Below are positions 33,260 through 42,039 of a stretch of 56,400 nt of DNA, one piece after another (the first letter of the stretch is position 1; every line of letters starts with the position of its first letter). The stretch is from Nostoc sp. JL34. GTDB taxonomy: Bacteria; Cyanobacteriota; Cyanobacteriia; Cyanobacteriales; Nostocaceae. Under the pieces are notes generated by a model that saw nothing but the letters and a program-made list of their open reading frames with translations, searched no databases and was not told the DNA's origin. The position numbers and the translations under genes are program-made. The DNA is taken from the NCBI RefSeq assembly GCF_017114945.1, contig NZ_JABXKQ010000016.1:1-56400 (forward strand). Reading direction: 5' to 3'.

Positions 33260-34855
33260 TCAATTGCTTGGCACACTCCACCAAGCTAAACTATAGGGTT
33301 GAGTCGCTTCATTGAGCTTTTGACGAAACTGGACGCGGATTTTGTAATTGCCACTAGCAGCAACGGGGCAGAAAATATGTTCTACACTATCAATTTGGCT
33401 GATTGAAGAGCAAACAGCACCGACATCTGAATTTTGAGCATCAGCTTTTACTAGGTAGAGGTCAAGATTATTCAAACCGCGATCGCGAAAATTTTCGCCC
33501 ACATCATATTGCTGGTTGTTATTTTTATCGTTGAGTTCCACCAATCGATCCCAAGTGAGGGTAACAGCAACAAAACTCCCCTGCTTTAACGGTTTTGCTA
33601 ATATATAGTCAACAGATGCTCCAACATTGACTGTGCGATAATCCCAACCAATAGCCGGCACCGTAGCTGATGGTTGCCATTGACCAGCACTAAATTGCTG
33701 ATAGGCACGAAATACGTTCAAATGACCCGCTCCCATTTGGGCATCTAAGGGAATCTTTGGATCTTTGTAAGCATCAGAATCTAGCCAACTTTGATTTTGT
33801 TTATCAATTAGCGTCCTAGTCATTCCCAAGCGCAAGCCATCGCCGCTATCTAAGATTTTGTCTGCTGAATTCAACAATACAGCTTTCATTACTTGATGGT
33901 GCCGAGCATCGATGCTCCAGTGGGGTTGTTTTGTCCGCATTTGTCGGTCAGCAAATTCCTGCAACACAGCAACAGTAGCCGTAACTTGAGGCGCTGCAAA
34001 ACTTGTACCTGTAACCTTGTTCAATTTGCCATCTGGATTGAGCAAAGGAATGTTATTCCCAGGAGCAACTAAACTAATAGCGCGACGCCCAGCAAGATCA
34101 AATTCCCTTCCAGCTAGCCTTCCACTCACTCCTTGGTTAGCACCCGCCAAATTAGCCACGTCTACTTTGTTAAAAACTCCCCCTCGGCGGGATGAAAAAG
34201 CCACGTTCACTCCGTTAAAATTATCTGTAGGAATGGGAATACCGCCCTTACCCTGGTTGCCAGCGATCGCATACAAAACATCATGAACGCGACTAGACCA
34301 GTCAACACATAAAGTTAGTAAAGCATTACCGTCTAAAACAGCCTCCGGTCTAGGATCGCGGCTCAGAGGTTCACCAAAACTAAAGTTAATGGCACGGACA
34401 TCGCCACCATTTTGTAGCGCTATGTGCTGTGTCGATAAGCACTCTTCTGGCTGACCCATATTTTTAGTGGAACCCACCGCCGATGAATACAATCGCGCTC
34501 CCGGAGCAACTCCTGGCAAGGCTTTGTCTTGACTCACCATCACACCAGCCACATTGTAGGCGTGGGAATCAATGCTTGTATTAGATTTAGCTGGCCCATT
34601 ACGTAAAAACACTGCCGCTAAAGATATGGCACGATTTTTAGAAACCGCCTTATCCCACCCAAACATTCCCGGCCGACCAATTTCCACTTGACCAATAGCA
34701 ATCTTACGACCGATTAAATTATAAGGAGCTTGGTGTAGCTTCAGAGCATCAATACCATTAGTTCCTAGTGCAGATTCTAAAGCTGAAGCAATAACCGGCG
34801 CACTCAGACAAGAAGCACTTAATCCCCAAATTATCCAGGTTAGTTTTTTAGTCAT
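33260..34855 (-). CDS. S8 (subtilisin-like) family protein with altered catalytic Asp
   Basis: A 531-aa secreted protein. A signal peptide (LTWIIWGLSASCLSAPVIASA) is followed by an S8 domain. The Ser motif is clear (VTGTSFAAPQVTATVAVL) and the His motif is likely DSHAYNVAGVM, a variant of HGTHVAG. At the place of the usual DTG-type Asp motif, the sequence reads KIAIGQVEIGRPG, with Glu or no acid at the catalytic site, so normal activity is doubtful. The oxyanion Asn is probably in AGNQGKGG. The last 130 residues form a beta domain (VAVTLTWDR, LDLYLVKAD, YKIRVQF). tgactaa repeats run up to the ATG. The serpin gene lies downstream. Confidence 0.82.
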   Translation of the reverse strand: MTKKLTWIIWGLSASCLSAPVIASALESALGTNGIDALKLHQAPYNLIGRKIAIGQVEIGRPGMFGWDKAVSKNRAISLAAVFLRNGPAKSNTSIDSHAYNVAGVMVSQDKALPGVAPGARLYSSAVGSTKNMGQPEECLSTQHIALQNGGDVRAINFSFGEPLSRDPRPEAVLDGNALLTLCVDWSSRVHDVLYAIAGNQGKGGIPIPTDNFNGVNVAFSSRRGGVFNKVDVANLAGANQGVSGRLAGREFDLAGRRAISLVAPGNNIPLLNPDGKLNKVTGTSFAAPQVTATVAVLQEFADRQMRTKQPHWSIDARHHQVMKAVLLNSADKILDSGDGLRLGMTRTLIDKQNQSWLDSDAYKDPKIPLDAQMGAGHLNVFRAYQQFSAGQWQPSATVPAIGWDYRTVNVGASVDYILAKPLKQGSFVAVTLTWDRLVELNDKNNNQQYDVGENFRDRGLNNLDLYLVKADAQNSDVGAVCSSISQIDSVEHIFCPVAASGNYKIRVQFRQKLNEATQPYSLAWWSVPSN

Positions 34856-35000
34856 TAGTTATTAGTCATTGGTCATTAGTCATTTGTCATTGGTCATTTG
34901 TCATTGGGCAAAACAGTTCCGAGTTCTGAGTAAATAAGTAAGATTCTCCACTCAGTACTCAGTACTCCTAAAGGGCATTGGGTATAGGTTATTCTCCTTG
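34852..35000. repeat. Short tandem repeats (attagtcattggtc units) before the subtilase start
   Basis: An array of 7-8 bp units (cattagt, cattggt, catttgt) from about 34855 to 34908, followed by weaker gtactcagtactc and cattgggtat units. The first unit abuts the subtilase start codon (minus strand atgactaa). Confidence 0.7.
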
Positions 35001-35110
35001 TCCCCACTTCCCATTCCCCAGTCCCAAAAAACCGGGATCAAAATTATGAGTCTTGCTCAATGTTTTGTTACAATGCGTACAGACGAGGACGCTTAAAAAC
35101 CCCACTAGCC

Positions 35111-35818
35111 ATGACCCAAAACCTATCTCAAAAACCCATTGTAATTTCTCCATCTATACTATCAGCCGATTTTAGTCGTCTGGGTGACGAAATTCGCGCC
35201 GTAGACGCGGCTGGAGCGGATTGGATTCATGTTGATGTCATGGACGGTCGTTTTGTGCCTAATATTACGATAGGCCCTCTGATTGTGGAGGCAATTCGTC
35301 CGGTTACAACTAAGCCACTGGATGTCCACTTGATGATTGTGGAGCCAGAAAAGTATGTAGAAGGATTTGCTAAGGCGGGTGCTGATATTATCTCCGTACA
35401 CTGCGAGCATAATGCTTCCCCACACCTGCATCGCACCTTGGGGCAAATAAAAGAGCTTGGTAAGAAAGCTGGAGTTGTACTTAATCCTGGTAGCCCTCTA
35501 GAGCTAATTGAATATGTTCTAGATTTGTGCGATTTAGTACTGATTATGAGCGTCAACCCTGGTTTTGGTGGTCAAAGCTTTATCCCTGGTGTGTTACCCA
35601 AAATTCGCAAGCTGCGTCAAATGTGTGATGAACGTGGTCTTGACCCTTGGATTGAAGTGGATGGGGGACTGAAGGCAAATAATACCTGGCAAGTTTTGGA
35701 AGCGGGAGCCAATGCAGTTGTCGCCGGTTCAGCTGTGTTTAACGCGAAGGATTATGCTGAAGCTATTACAGCAATTCGCAACAGCAAGCGTCCTACCCCA
35801 GAATTAGCCAAGGTTTAA
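35111..35818 (+). CDS. rpe: Ribulose-phosphate 3-epimerase
   Basis: A 235-aa TIM-barrel enzyme of the Calvin and pentose phosphate cycles that interconverts ribulose 5-phosphate and xylulose 5-phosphate. All key parts are present: [15 protein letters not shown], the metal/catalytic [38 protein letters not shown] [13 protein letters not shown], and EVDGGLK with the final VAGSAVF phosphate loop. The ATG at 35111 gives the usual cyanobacterial N-terminus; an ATG at 35060 extends it by 17 unlikely residues. A strong terminator follows. Housekeeping gene. Confidence 0.97.
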   Translation: MTQNLSQKPIVISPSILSADFSRLGDEIRAVDAAGADWIHVDVMDGRFVPNITIGPLIVEAIRPVTTKPLDVHLMIVEPEKYVEGFAKAGADIISVHCEHNASPHLHRTLGQIKELGKKAGVVLNPGSPLELIEYVLDLCDLVLIMSVNPGFGGQSFIPGVLPKIRKLRQMCDERGLDPWIEVDGGLKANNTWQVLEAGANAVVAGSAVFNAKDYAEAITAIRNSKRPTPELAKV

Positions 35819-35846
35819 TTCATTTTTGGATTAACTATTCTCTACA

Positions 35847-35882
35847 AAAAATAAGGTGGGTAAATTACCTACCTTATTTTTA
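35847..35882 (+). terminator. Rho-independent terminator of rpe
   Basis: ataaggtgggtaa pairs with ttacctaccttat (one mismatch), three-base loop, followed by a run of T. It has A-rich DNA on the other side, so it could work in both directions. Confidence 0.85.
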
Positions 35883-35929
35883 TTTACACATAAAAAAACT
35901 GGAAGCTATTCAAGTTTTGAACTTCCAGT

Positions 35930-36345
35930 AGTTGGTATATAAATTGAAAGTTTAGAAACCAGAGATAATCCAGGTTGGGAGGACTAGGATTACAATAGTC
36001 GAAAGAGAAGCGTATGAGCTACTAGTTCTACCAGCCACTACAACAATTTCACCGTAACTTTTCTATTTCTGTTCCTGGGATTGATGTTAAGCGTTTGCTT
36101 TATTAACTAAAGCAACACCAACCATAAGATAGGAAGCTTTATCAGCATTACTCACACCGTCTGCAGTCGATGAAAGCTGTATAAAATTTGGATTGGGGGA
36201 ATCCACCTCTCCAAATTCTCTTTGCTCAGACTTCCTCAAAAATAGAACCACCAGTAGCAACGGTTGGATCATCGGTCTTGGTTTAGGAGTTATTTACTCC
36301 ATGAAATGCTGACTACTTTTGTAATCAGTTTGATTTATTTCATAG
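35930..36345 (-). pseudogene. Decayed small peptide gene(s) downstream of hetP
   Basis: The minus strand shows protein-like stretches in different frames: MISSDYEINQTDYKSSQHFM (stop), then TKTDDPTVATGGSIFEEV (stop), then SEQREFGEVDSPNPNFIQL through ASYLMVGVALVNKANA (36087-36230, part of a 61-codon frame), and further on KSYGEIVVVAGRTSSSYASL with a hydrophobic end. Joined by small frameshifts they would make one or two small peptides of about 80 and 40 residues, of the size of exported peptide precursors. No family is recognised. It could also be chance; I give it as a possible pseudogene. Confidence 0.35.
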
Positions 36346-36510
36346 TCAGAACTAATCATTGATTTTATTTTTTTAAATTAACTTGCTTGCGAATCACCTC
36401 TATTTGGATTTAAGTTGTAGTTGTTATTAGTTTACCAATACTGTCAGTATATATTTGCCATTTTGGCAGATTTTTGCAAAAAATTTATCAAATTAATCAC
36501 CGCTATAGAA

Positions 36511-36552
36511 AACCTGCCATGCTATAAATTTAAAATTAGCATGGCAGGCTCT
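36511..36552 (-). terminator. Hairpin after hetP
   Basis: A perfect 12-bp inverted repeat (cctgccatgcta with tagcatggcagg) around an AT loop, 50 nt after the hetP stop. On the minus strand it is followed by ttttct, so it probably ends the hetP transcript. Confidence 0.7.
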
Positions 36553-36601
36553 CAGATACTCAATCAACTCTAGGGCAGAATCTATAGATTCAAAATACTT
36601 T

Positions 36602-37075
36602 TTAATTGAATCCACAGGATTTCAAGGAAATGTCTTGAACACTTTCTGCTTTTAATGGAGATTTGCTTGATTGATGTTCGTTAATTTGCTGTCCCAATCT
36701 CTGGTCTAAACTACCCCCACGAAATTCTGTTTTTTGCTTGCCAACTACTTCCAGATAGGCTCGGTCTTTAATTTTGCTTAAGCAACTTGATGACATATTA
36801 CTATCAGACCTGGAATCATGAGCATGTTTCAGCATTTTTAGATTTTCACTTTGCTGTTGTTTTGTTCTGTTGACTTGAGAGTTTTCTTTGAGCAATCGAT
36901 TGTAGGTGCGGTATGGAATGTAATGGAGAGGATTATAACCACCAAAACGCAGCATTAAAACACATGCCCAGGAATATTTTCCAGCCAGAATTGCTTCAAC
37001 TACTTTATCAAATTGTTGAGCCTTGACTGTCTTATCTAAGGTGCTACTAATACCAGCAATTTCTTGGTTCATCAT
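36602..37075 (-). CDS. hetP: HetP-family heterocyst commitment protein
   Basis: A 157-aa protein with the core segment AGKYSWACVLMLRFGGYNPL followed by HYIPYRTYNRLLKEN, characteristic of HetP and its paralogues. In Anabaena, HetP acts after HetR to commit cells to heterocyst formation, and paralogues delay commitment. The C-terminal half is polar and poorly structured (KDRAYLEVVGKQKTEFRGG, SLDQRLGQQINEHQ). Which of the HetP paralogues this is cannot be decided, but the length matches HetP itself rather than shorter relatives. The upstream region is long and AT-rich (over 1 kb). A C39 peptidase/exporter remnant 1.4 kb upstream on the same strand recalls the hetC-hetP order. The start may be either of two adjacent ATGs. 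Confidence 0.85.
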   Translation of the reverse strand: MMNQEIAGISSTLDKTVKAQQFDKVVEAILAGKYSWACVLMLRFGGYNPLHYIPYRTYNRLLKENSQVNRTKQQQSENLKMLKHAHDSRSDSNMSSSCLSKIKDRAYLEVVGKQKTEFRGGSLDQRLGQQINEHQSSKSPLKAESVQDISLKSCGFN

Positions 37076-38461
37076 AGTGTTTAGTTATCTTGGATGAAGT
37101 AAACTAGTTCAGTTTCTGCGATTGTTGGTGTTTCAATTGAGGTGTACAGACTGCACTAGCCTTTTTGCAGCTGTTGAATCGCTTCTGGGAAATTATCAGC
37201 AATGGGGCGGTGTTGGATATTGACGAGGGATAAAATATCAACAGGCGCATACATAACTTTCCCCAACCCTGATTGACTCTCGCAGCTTTGAGCGGTAAAG
37301 ACCCAGGCTGATGATTCTTTTCATTAACTGACCTTTGATTAAAAACTTAATTGTTTTTAATCCAGTTTGTTGGCTGCTCACTCTTAATTATCCAGATTCC
37401 CACCGATGAATGGAGGAAACTGTAGCTATTACTTGTTAGTAAGTGAAAGGTAAAAATTTATCTTTCGCCTTGTCAGATGACTGATAGAACAAAAGTCTTG
37501 GCGTGGCTTTTGGTAGATACAGTTTTGTCTTATTTAAACTTTCTCAACTCCTAATTAAATAAATTTTCTTTGTTCACGCGCTTGTATTTCTTCTTACTGG
37601 CTAATTAAGCATTCTCCGGCAAGTTTTCATACTTTTTTTGACTAAATAGAAAATTTATTTATCTTTGAGCGTTAAGAAAGTCATTCGTACTTATACTCTT
37701 TTTTGTCGTTAATGTCATCTACTAAAATAGCAGATTTATAAGTTAAATTTACTGAATAGATTCCTCTACTTACTTGCGGATTGTGCAACTTTTAGTTTTG
37801 TCCCCCTTTGCTAATTCTTGAGGGGTCTTACCCCTCACCCAATCTAAATTTAAAACCTTTATTATTGTCGAGGCACTAGAAAATATTACCATTAACTATG
37901 ATGTAAAACAACTTCTGAAAATACTAAAATATAGGGCAAAAAAAACGCTCACAGGCATAGTGTTGAACATATTTTTTCAATAAGTTCAATTAGGTCATAA
38001 TATTTATTATCCTTATATTTCTTGATTTGCAAGAACTATAGCTTCAGCATCTCTAAATAAAATCGCTGTAAACTGAACGTGAATATTTCATGATTTCCAG
38101 CTTGTAATCATAGATAACCTAGTTGTGAAATAAAATTAATGGTTATCGATAATATATATAGTTTGAATTATGCTCAATTGAGTAAAGCAAAATATCGATG
38201 AAGTAATGCTTTATGTAAAAAACATCTAGCAGCTTAATTCTGTAAAAAATTAAATAATTTAGTAGTAGAGATAAAGCTAATCAATACAGAATATTATTAA
38301 GTGGATTTAGCAATAATTTATATGTGTATTAATATCTCACAGATTTATAAAGTTGAGATAAAAAATGTATTGGCAGTTGGGATCAATGGTGCTAATAATT
38401 ACCAATTGCCATGAGTTTGTGATGAGTACCTTACTCAATAAGAATATCCTTGGTCTAGACA
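37076..38461. other. 1.4-kb AT-rich region upstream of hetP
   Basis: No intact gene. The minus strand at 37156-37320 is open (54 codons, SSAWVFTAQSCESQSGLGKV, then MYAPVDILSLVNIQHRPIAD and onward to QQLQKG) and looks like the C-terminus of a protein or a tiny gene; it is not recognised. From 37340 to 38460 the DNA is very AT-rich with many stops in all frames and is likely the extended control region of hetP plus decayed sequence. Confidence 0.5.
37156..37254 (-). CDS. Possible small ORF or gene remnant upstream of hetP
   Basis: A 32-codon frame from ATG 37254 (MYAPVDILSL ... AIQQLQKG) with a further 22 open codons upstream. Amino acid usage is protein-like and it lies 80 nt upstream of hetP on the same strand. 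It may be the remaining tail of a lost gene such as a hetC-like exporter. No family assigned. Confidence 0.3.
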   Translation of the reverse strand: MYAPVDILSLVNIQHRPIADNFPEAIQQLQKG

Positions 38462-38917
38462 CTACGCTGTTAAGGTAATACGCCAAATGCCCAAAATTAG
38501 AAAGCTGATGGCAAAGACATTTAGGCAAAACAAGCAGCTAGCTTCAAACTCTGGACGCGAAAGCCACGTCTTGCATATAACTGGATCACAAATCAATAAG
38601 CGATCGCCTTTAACTCTCCAGACAACTACATAATGAATTACTTGCCAATCAGCTATCCATGGGTTATAATATGAGTCCAGCTTAGTAAGACTCGCCCTCA
38701 CTGATAACGCTTCATATCTCAAAGTTTGGGCTGCTTTCGCTAAACCCTGGACAGATACACCTCTACGATCTACCCGCACTAACTTACACAATGTGTAGAG
38801 GTTTAAGTGTATGCCACAGTATTGGCTAATCATTGCCAAACACGCAGCGCCACAATCTGATGGATTTTGATGTTGAATACAAGAATAGGCACGCCATAAC
38901 CTAACTTTTGATTGTGA
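38462..38917 (-). pseudogene. C39 peptidase domain remnant of a peptide exporter (HetC-like)
   Basis: A 151-codon open frame without a proper start (stop codon directly upstream at 38918-38920). It encodes a near-complete C39 peptidase domain: CIQHQNPSDCGAACLAMISQ with the catalytic Cys, RRGVSVQGLAKAAQTLRYEA, then the His in VIHYVVVWRV and the Asp in LLICDPVI. Such domains cut double-Gly leaders and form the N-terminal part of ABC exporters (PCAT), including HetC of Anabaena. Here the frame ends about 25 residues after the domain; the membrane and ATPase parts are absent from the following 1.3 kb. It is read as a pseudogene fragment. Confidence 0.8.
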
Positions 38918-39123
38918 TCATAGTCTGGGAAATGTTAGTAAGATTTATGACTAAAGCTAGTAATATTTGCATTTTTTGAAACACTAGTCTGAATTCTAAA
39001 TCATTCAACTCTTACCATTACTGAAATTTTCCTTCGCTTCCGGAAACACTCGGAAAATAAAATCATAAATCTAGACTCTGCTTTCTCAGATGAAGACGGG
39101 CTAAATTTGGCAACGCATATATT

Positions 39124-39261
39124 ATGTGGTTGCATAAACGTCATAATCCCGTTATCAAAGCCTTTCATGAGCGCCTTGTCTAACGTGGTAAATCCAAAAA
39201 ACTAGTGATGAAAAGCTTGCATCCATAAATAGTTTTACCTACCAATGTTCAATTAAGGTAA
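39124..39261 (+). pseudogene. IS110-family transposase C-terminal remnant
   Basis: The plus frame reads MWLHKRHNPVIKAFHERLV, stop, RGKSKKLVMKSLHP, stop, which matches the C-terminal end of IS110-type transposases (RHNPVIKAFYxRL, xGKxKKxAL). Two stops interrupt it and the rest of the gene is missing, so it is a short fossil. Confidence 0.6.
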
Positions 39262-39384
39262 CAGCATGCAAGTCCAGATTTCGACTACGCTCGCCACCAA
39301 AACTTCTGGATCAATGGGTTTGACGACGTGACGTTGAAATCCGCCTGCGATCGCTTGCTGCTGATCCAGTTCTCCGGCATAAGC
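39253..39384 (-). pseudogene. Response-regulator receiver domain remnant
   Basis: The minus strand encodes AYAGELDQQQAIAGGFQRHV followed by VKPIDPEVLVASVVEI, the last third of a CheY-type receiver domain with its conserved Lys-Pro. An in-frame stop lies at the left of the match and the gene start is missing. An ataccaatt terminus (see 11401-11633) lies right at the break (39391), suggesting an insertion or deletion event there. Confidence 0.65.
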
Positions 39385-39549
39385 TGTCTAATACCAATTC
39401 TTTATTAAAAATGAATTTAATGGGTTTGCAATCCTTGCAAATCTATAAAGCTATCGGTGACATATCCTTGTTAAAGTAATAGTTATGAGTGTTCACACCA
39501 TCAAACCCACCTTCTACAGGAGTATAGGTATCAATATGAAATTATGTAG

Positions 39550-39623
39550 GGCGAACGATGGGAATTGAACCCACGAATGGTGGTACCACAAACCACTGCC
39601 TTAACCACTTGGCTACGCTCGCC
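39550..39623 (-). tRNA. tRNA-His (anticodon GTG)
   Basis: The minus strand folds as a cloverleaf: extra 5' G, acceptor stem gcgagcg/cgttcgc, D arm gcc...ggc, anticodon stem gtggt/accac with loop ttgtggt (anticodon GTG), and T arm with ggttcaattcc. The encoded extra G (position -1) opposite C73 is the identity mark of tRNA-His. CCA is not encoded. Confidence 0.95.
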
Positions 39624-39746
39624 ATTCAACAATTTGAATTATAGCAATAAATTCGCAAGCGATCAAGAGTTTTTGTTCAAGGAACGGACTTAGTTGATTT
39701 AGAGTCTCTGGAATCTAACGATTACAATGAATTTTACTTGGCAAAC

Positions 39747-40142
39747 ATGAAACCCCTGACCATCATCGCATATACTGGAGCCGCAGCGGGACTCGCCGTT
39801 TTGGGTGTGACAATGGCGAAAACCAATCCCAGTCAGGTTGAATATGAAGAATATGCAGTGCAACGGTTGACAAAATACTTAAAAACTGATGTATGTAAAA
39901 CAACCACGAATATTATAGAAAATTTAATCCGTTTGAATTGTGATAAGTTGGTTGACTCGGCTAACCCGCAAATCCAAGAAATTATTGCCAATACTACAGA
40001 AAGGCAAAATTACATTATTTTTAGCATTTACCGTACAGATTTAAAAATAAATTCTTGGATACCTTCTTATAAATTTGAAACGGTGGGGGCCTTTGATCAA
40101 TTTTATACTTACACTGCCAAAGAACAATCAGGTAAGCAGTAG
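39747..40142 (+). CDS. DUF4359 domain protein
   Basis: A 131-aa protein of the cyanobacterial DUF4359 type. It begins with a membrane or signal helix (IIAYTGAAAGLAVLGVTMA), followed by NPSQVEYEEYAVQRLTKYLK, a Cys pair (VCKTT, RLNCDKL), and the conserved NYIIFSIYRTDL and YKFETVGAFDQFYTY. Function is unknown; export or membrane attachment is likely. The ATG at 39747 is preferred to the TTG at 39738; no good ribosome binding site is seen. It stands alone after tRNA-His. Confidence 0.8.
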   Translation: MKPLTIIAYTGAAAGLAVLGVTMAKTNPSQVEYEEYAVQRLTKYLKTDVCKTTTNIIENLIRLNCDKLVDSANPQIQEIIANTTERQNYIIFSIYRTDLKINSWIPSYKFETVGAFDQFYTYTAKEQSGKQ

Positions 40143-40273
40143 GAGGAGAATATAAGTGATTAAGAATACTTTTATTTAGTAATTGAGAAAAGTTTCAATA
40201 ATTACCAGAGTACTTATTATCTCCAGCTTCATCTTAAATTAAGAATAATAACTGAGAGTTCAATCTGTTGCCA

Positions 40274-41020
40274 ATGTCATCTGCCTATCTGCTATTATCT
40301 CACGGAAGTCGCGACCCGCGCCCAGAAATTGCTATGCAGCAACTAGCAAGGCTGGTGTGTCACAAATTGCCAAAAAACCACAACCCATTAAATAGCGAAC
40401 ATTTGGTTGGCATTGCTGCTTTAGAAATGAATCCTCAGCCTTTACATGAGCAGATTCAACAATTTGCTAAGAGCGCTTTTGGCGAGCGCAGACTGTCTCA
40501 AAATGAAAATCGTCTTAAAATTGTACCGCTATTTCTGCTGCCGGGAGTGCATGTCATGACAGATATTCCTGCCGAAGTAGCACTGGCACAACAGGCTACT
40601 GGTCAAGATATGATCATTGAGTTGCAACCATATTTAGGCTCTCACCCCAATTTAGAGAAATTGCTGGCAAAGCAAATAGCGACTATAAAAGCAGAAGCGT
40701 GGATTCTATTAGCTCATGGTAGCCGTCGTCCAGGTTCCCAGGAAACTGTGGAAGCAATGGCGGCGAGTTTGGGAGCAATGACTGCTTATTGGGCTGGGCC
40801 TCCTAGTTTAGAATCACGGGTGAAAGAGTTAGTAACTGCTGGTTATAGAGAAATTGCAATTTTGCCATACTTTTTATTTGCTGGTGGAATAACCGATGCG
40901 ATCGCCACCTCAATAGAGGAGCTAAAATTACAATTTTCTGCGGTGAATTTCCAACTGGCGCAGCCCTTGGGAGCAAGTGCAGAATTAGCCGAGCTAATTT
41001 GGGATTTAACAGAGAGATGA
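40274..41020 (+). CDS. Sirohydrochlorin chelatase (CbiX/SirB family)
   Basis: A 248-aa chelatase that inserts Fe or Co into sirohydrochlorin. It consists of two similar CbiX halves: LLLSHGSRDPRPEIAM (first His) and ILLAHGSRRPGSQETVEAM (second His), with the partner region FLLPGVHVMTDIPAE and FLFAGGITDAIA. It is the two-domain type common in cyanobacteria. Metal choice (siroheme or cobalamin) cannot be decided from sequence. ATG 40274 is preferred over the in-frame TTG 40268. Its stop overlaps the cobA start (ATGA). Confidence 0.92.
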   Translation: MSSAYLLLSHGSRDPRPEIAMQQLARLVCHKLPKNHNPLNSEHLVGIAALEMNPQPLHEQIQQFAKSAFGERRLSQNENRLKIVPLFLLPGVHVMTDIPAEVALAQQATGQDMIIELQPYLGSHPNLEKLLAKQIATIKAEAWILLAHGSRRPGSQETVEAMAASLGAMTAYWAGPPSLESRVKELVTAGYREIAILPYFLFAGGITDAIATSIEELKLQFSAVNFQLAQPLGASAELAELIWDLTER

Positions 41021-41796
41021 ACCGCACAGAAAAACAGGAGAACAAGTATTTGGGAAAGGTTTATTTAGTAGGTGCGGGGCCAGGAGATCCAGGATTAATT
41101 ACCCTGAAGGCTAAAGGTTTGTTGGAATGTGCAGATGTAGTTATCTATGATGCCTTAGTCAGTCCCGCAATTCTGGCAATGATTAATCCCCAAGCCGAGC
41201 AAATTAATGCTGGTAAGCGTGCGGGGAGACATTCGTTGTTGCAGTCAGAAACAACTCAACTACTGATTGATAAAGCGCAGGATCATGCAATTGTGGTGCG
41301 ACTCAAGGGTGGCGATCCGTTTATTTTTGGTCGCGGTGGCGAAGAGATGGCAGAATTAGTCCAAGCTGGAATATCAACGGAAGTTGTGCCAGGTATCACA
41401 TCGGGAATTGCAGCGGCGGCCTACGCAGGTATTCCTTTGACTCATCGGCTCCATAGTTCATCAGTGACATTTGTAACTGGTCATGAAGCGGCGGGTAAGT
41501 ATAGACCGCAAGTGAATTGGAGTGCGATCGCTCACGGTTCCGAAACCATTGTGATTTATATGGGAATTCACAATCTACCTTATATTGTGGAAGAATTAAG
41601 TGCAGCTGGGTTGAATTTAGAAACGCCCATTGCTTTGGTACGCTGGGGTACGCGGCCAGAACAAGAAGAATTGATTGGTACTTTGAAGACAATTGTAGAG
41701 CAGGTAGAGCAAACTGGATTTGGTGCGCCTGCGATCGCAGTTATTGGACAAGTCGTGAAGATGCACAGTGTTTTATCTGGTTGTCGTCCAGTTTGA
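41017..41796 (+). CDS. cobA: Uroporphyrinogen-III C-methyltransferase
   Basis: A 259-aa SAM-dependent enzyme that makes precorrin-2, the common precursor of siroheme and cobalamin. Motifs present: [68 protein letters not shown] and PIALVRWGT. It is the stand-alone methyltransferase without a CysG-type dehydrogenase half. The ATG overlaps the stop of the CbiX-type gene by ATGA, so the two are co-translated: the chelatase acts on the product of this enzyme after oxidation. A cobalamin riboswitch lies after the gene. Confidence 0.95.
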   Translation: MNRTEKQENKYLGKVYLVGAGPGDPGLITLKAKGLLECADVVIYDALVSPAILAMINPQAEQINAGKRAGRHSLLQSETTQLLIDKAQDHAIVVRLKGGDPFIFGRGGEEMAELVQAGISTEVVPGITSGIAAAAYAGIPLTHRLHSSSVTFVTGHEAAGKYRPQVNWSAIAHGSETIVIYMGIHNLPYIVEELSAAGLNLETPIALVRWGTRPEQEELIGTLKTIVEQVEQTGFGAPAIAVIGQVVKMHSVLSGCRPV

Positions 41797-41849
41797 TGGT
41801 TGCCATAAAGCTTATTGTTTCGTATTCTCCGATAACCCTAGTGTATGAT

Positions 41850-42000
41850 CGATAAGGTTATTCGGTTCTGGTGGGAGTCAGCTACCAGAGGTAACGGGGA
41901 AAGTTCGGTGCAAATCCGGCGCTGTCCCGCAACTGTGAACCAATTTGAGATTAAGGAACTAAATCGAAAATCTCAAATTGAGTGAGTCAGGATGCCCGCC
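41850..42000 (+). ncRNA. Cobalamin riboswitch
   Basis: The conserved core is clear: ggggaaagttcggtgcaaat, ccggcgctgtcccgcaactgtga, and the closing gtcaggatgcccgcc segment. It also has a stem made by caatttgaga and tctcaaattg. It lies directly upstream of the DUF1636 and cobK genes, with no terminator visible between, so it probably controls translation (or early termination) of these genes when adenosylcobalamin is bound. Confidence 0.95.
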
Positions 42001-42039
42001 GAAATAGATTTATTAGTTTCACATATCTGCGAGGTACAG

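Noticed and set aside
38337..38528. 63-codon minus-strand frame
   Set aside because: Overlaps the end of the C39 remnant in another frame and shows no family features.
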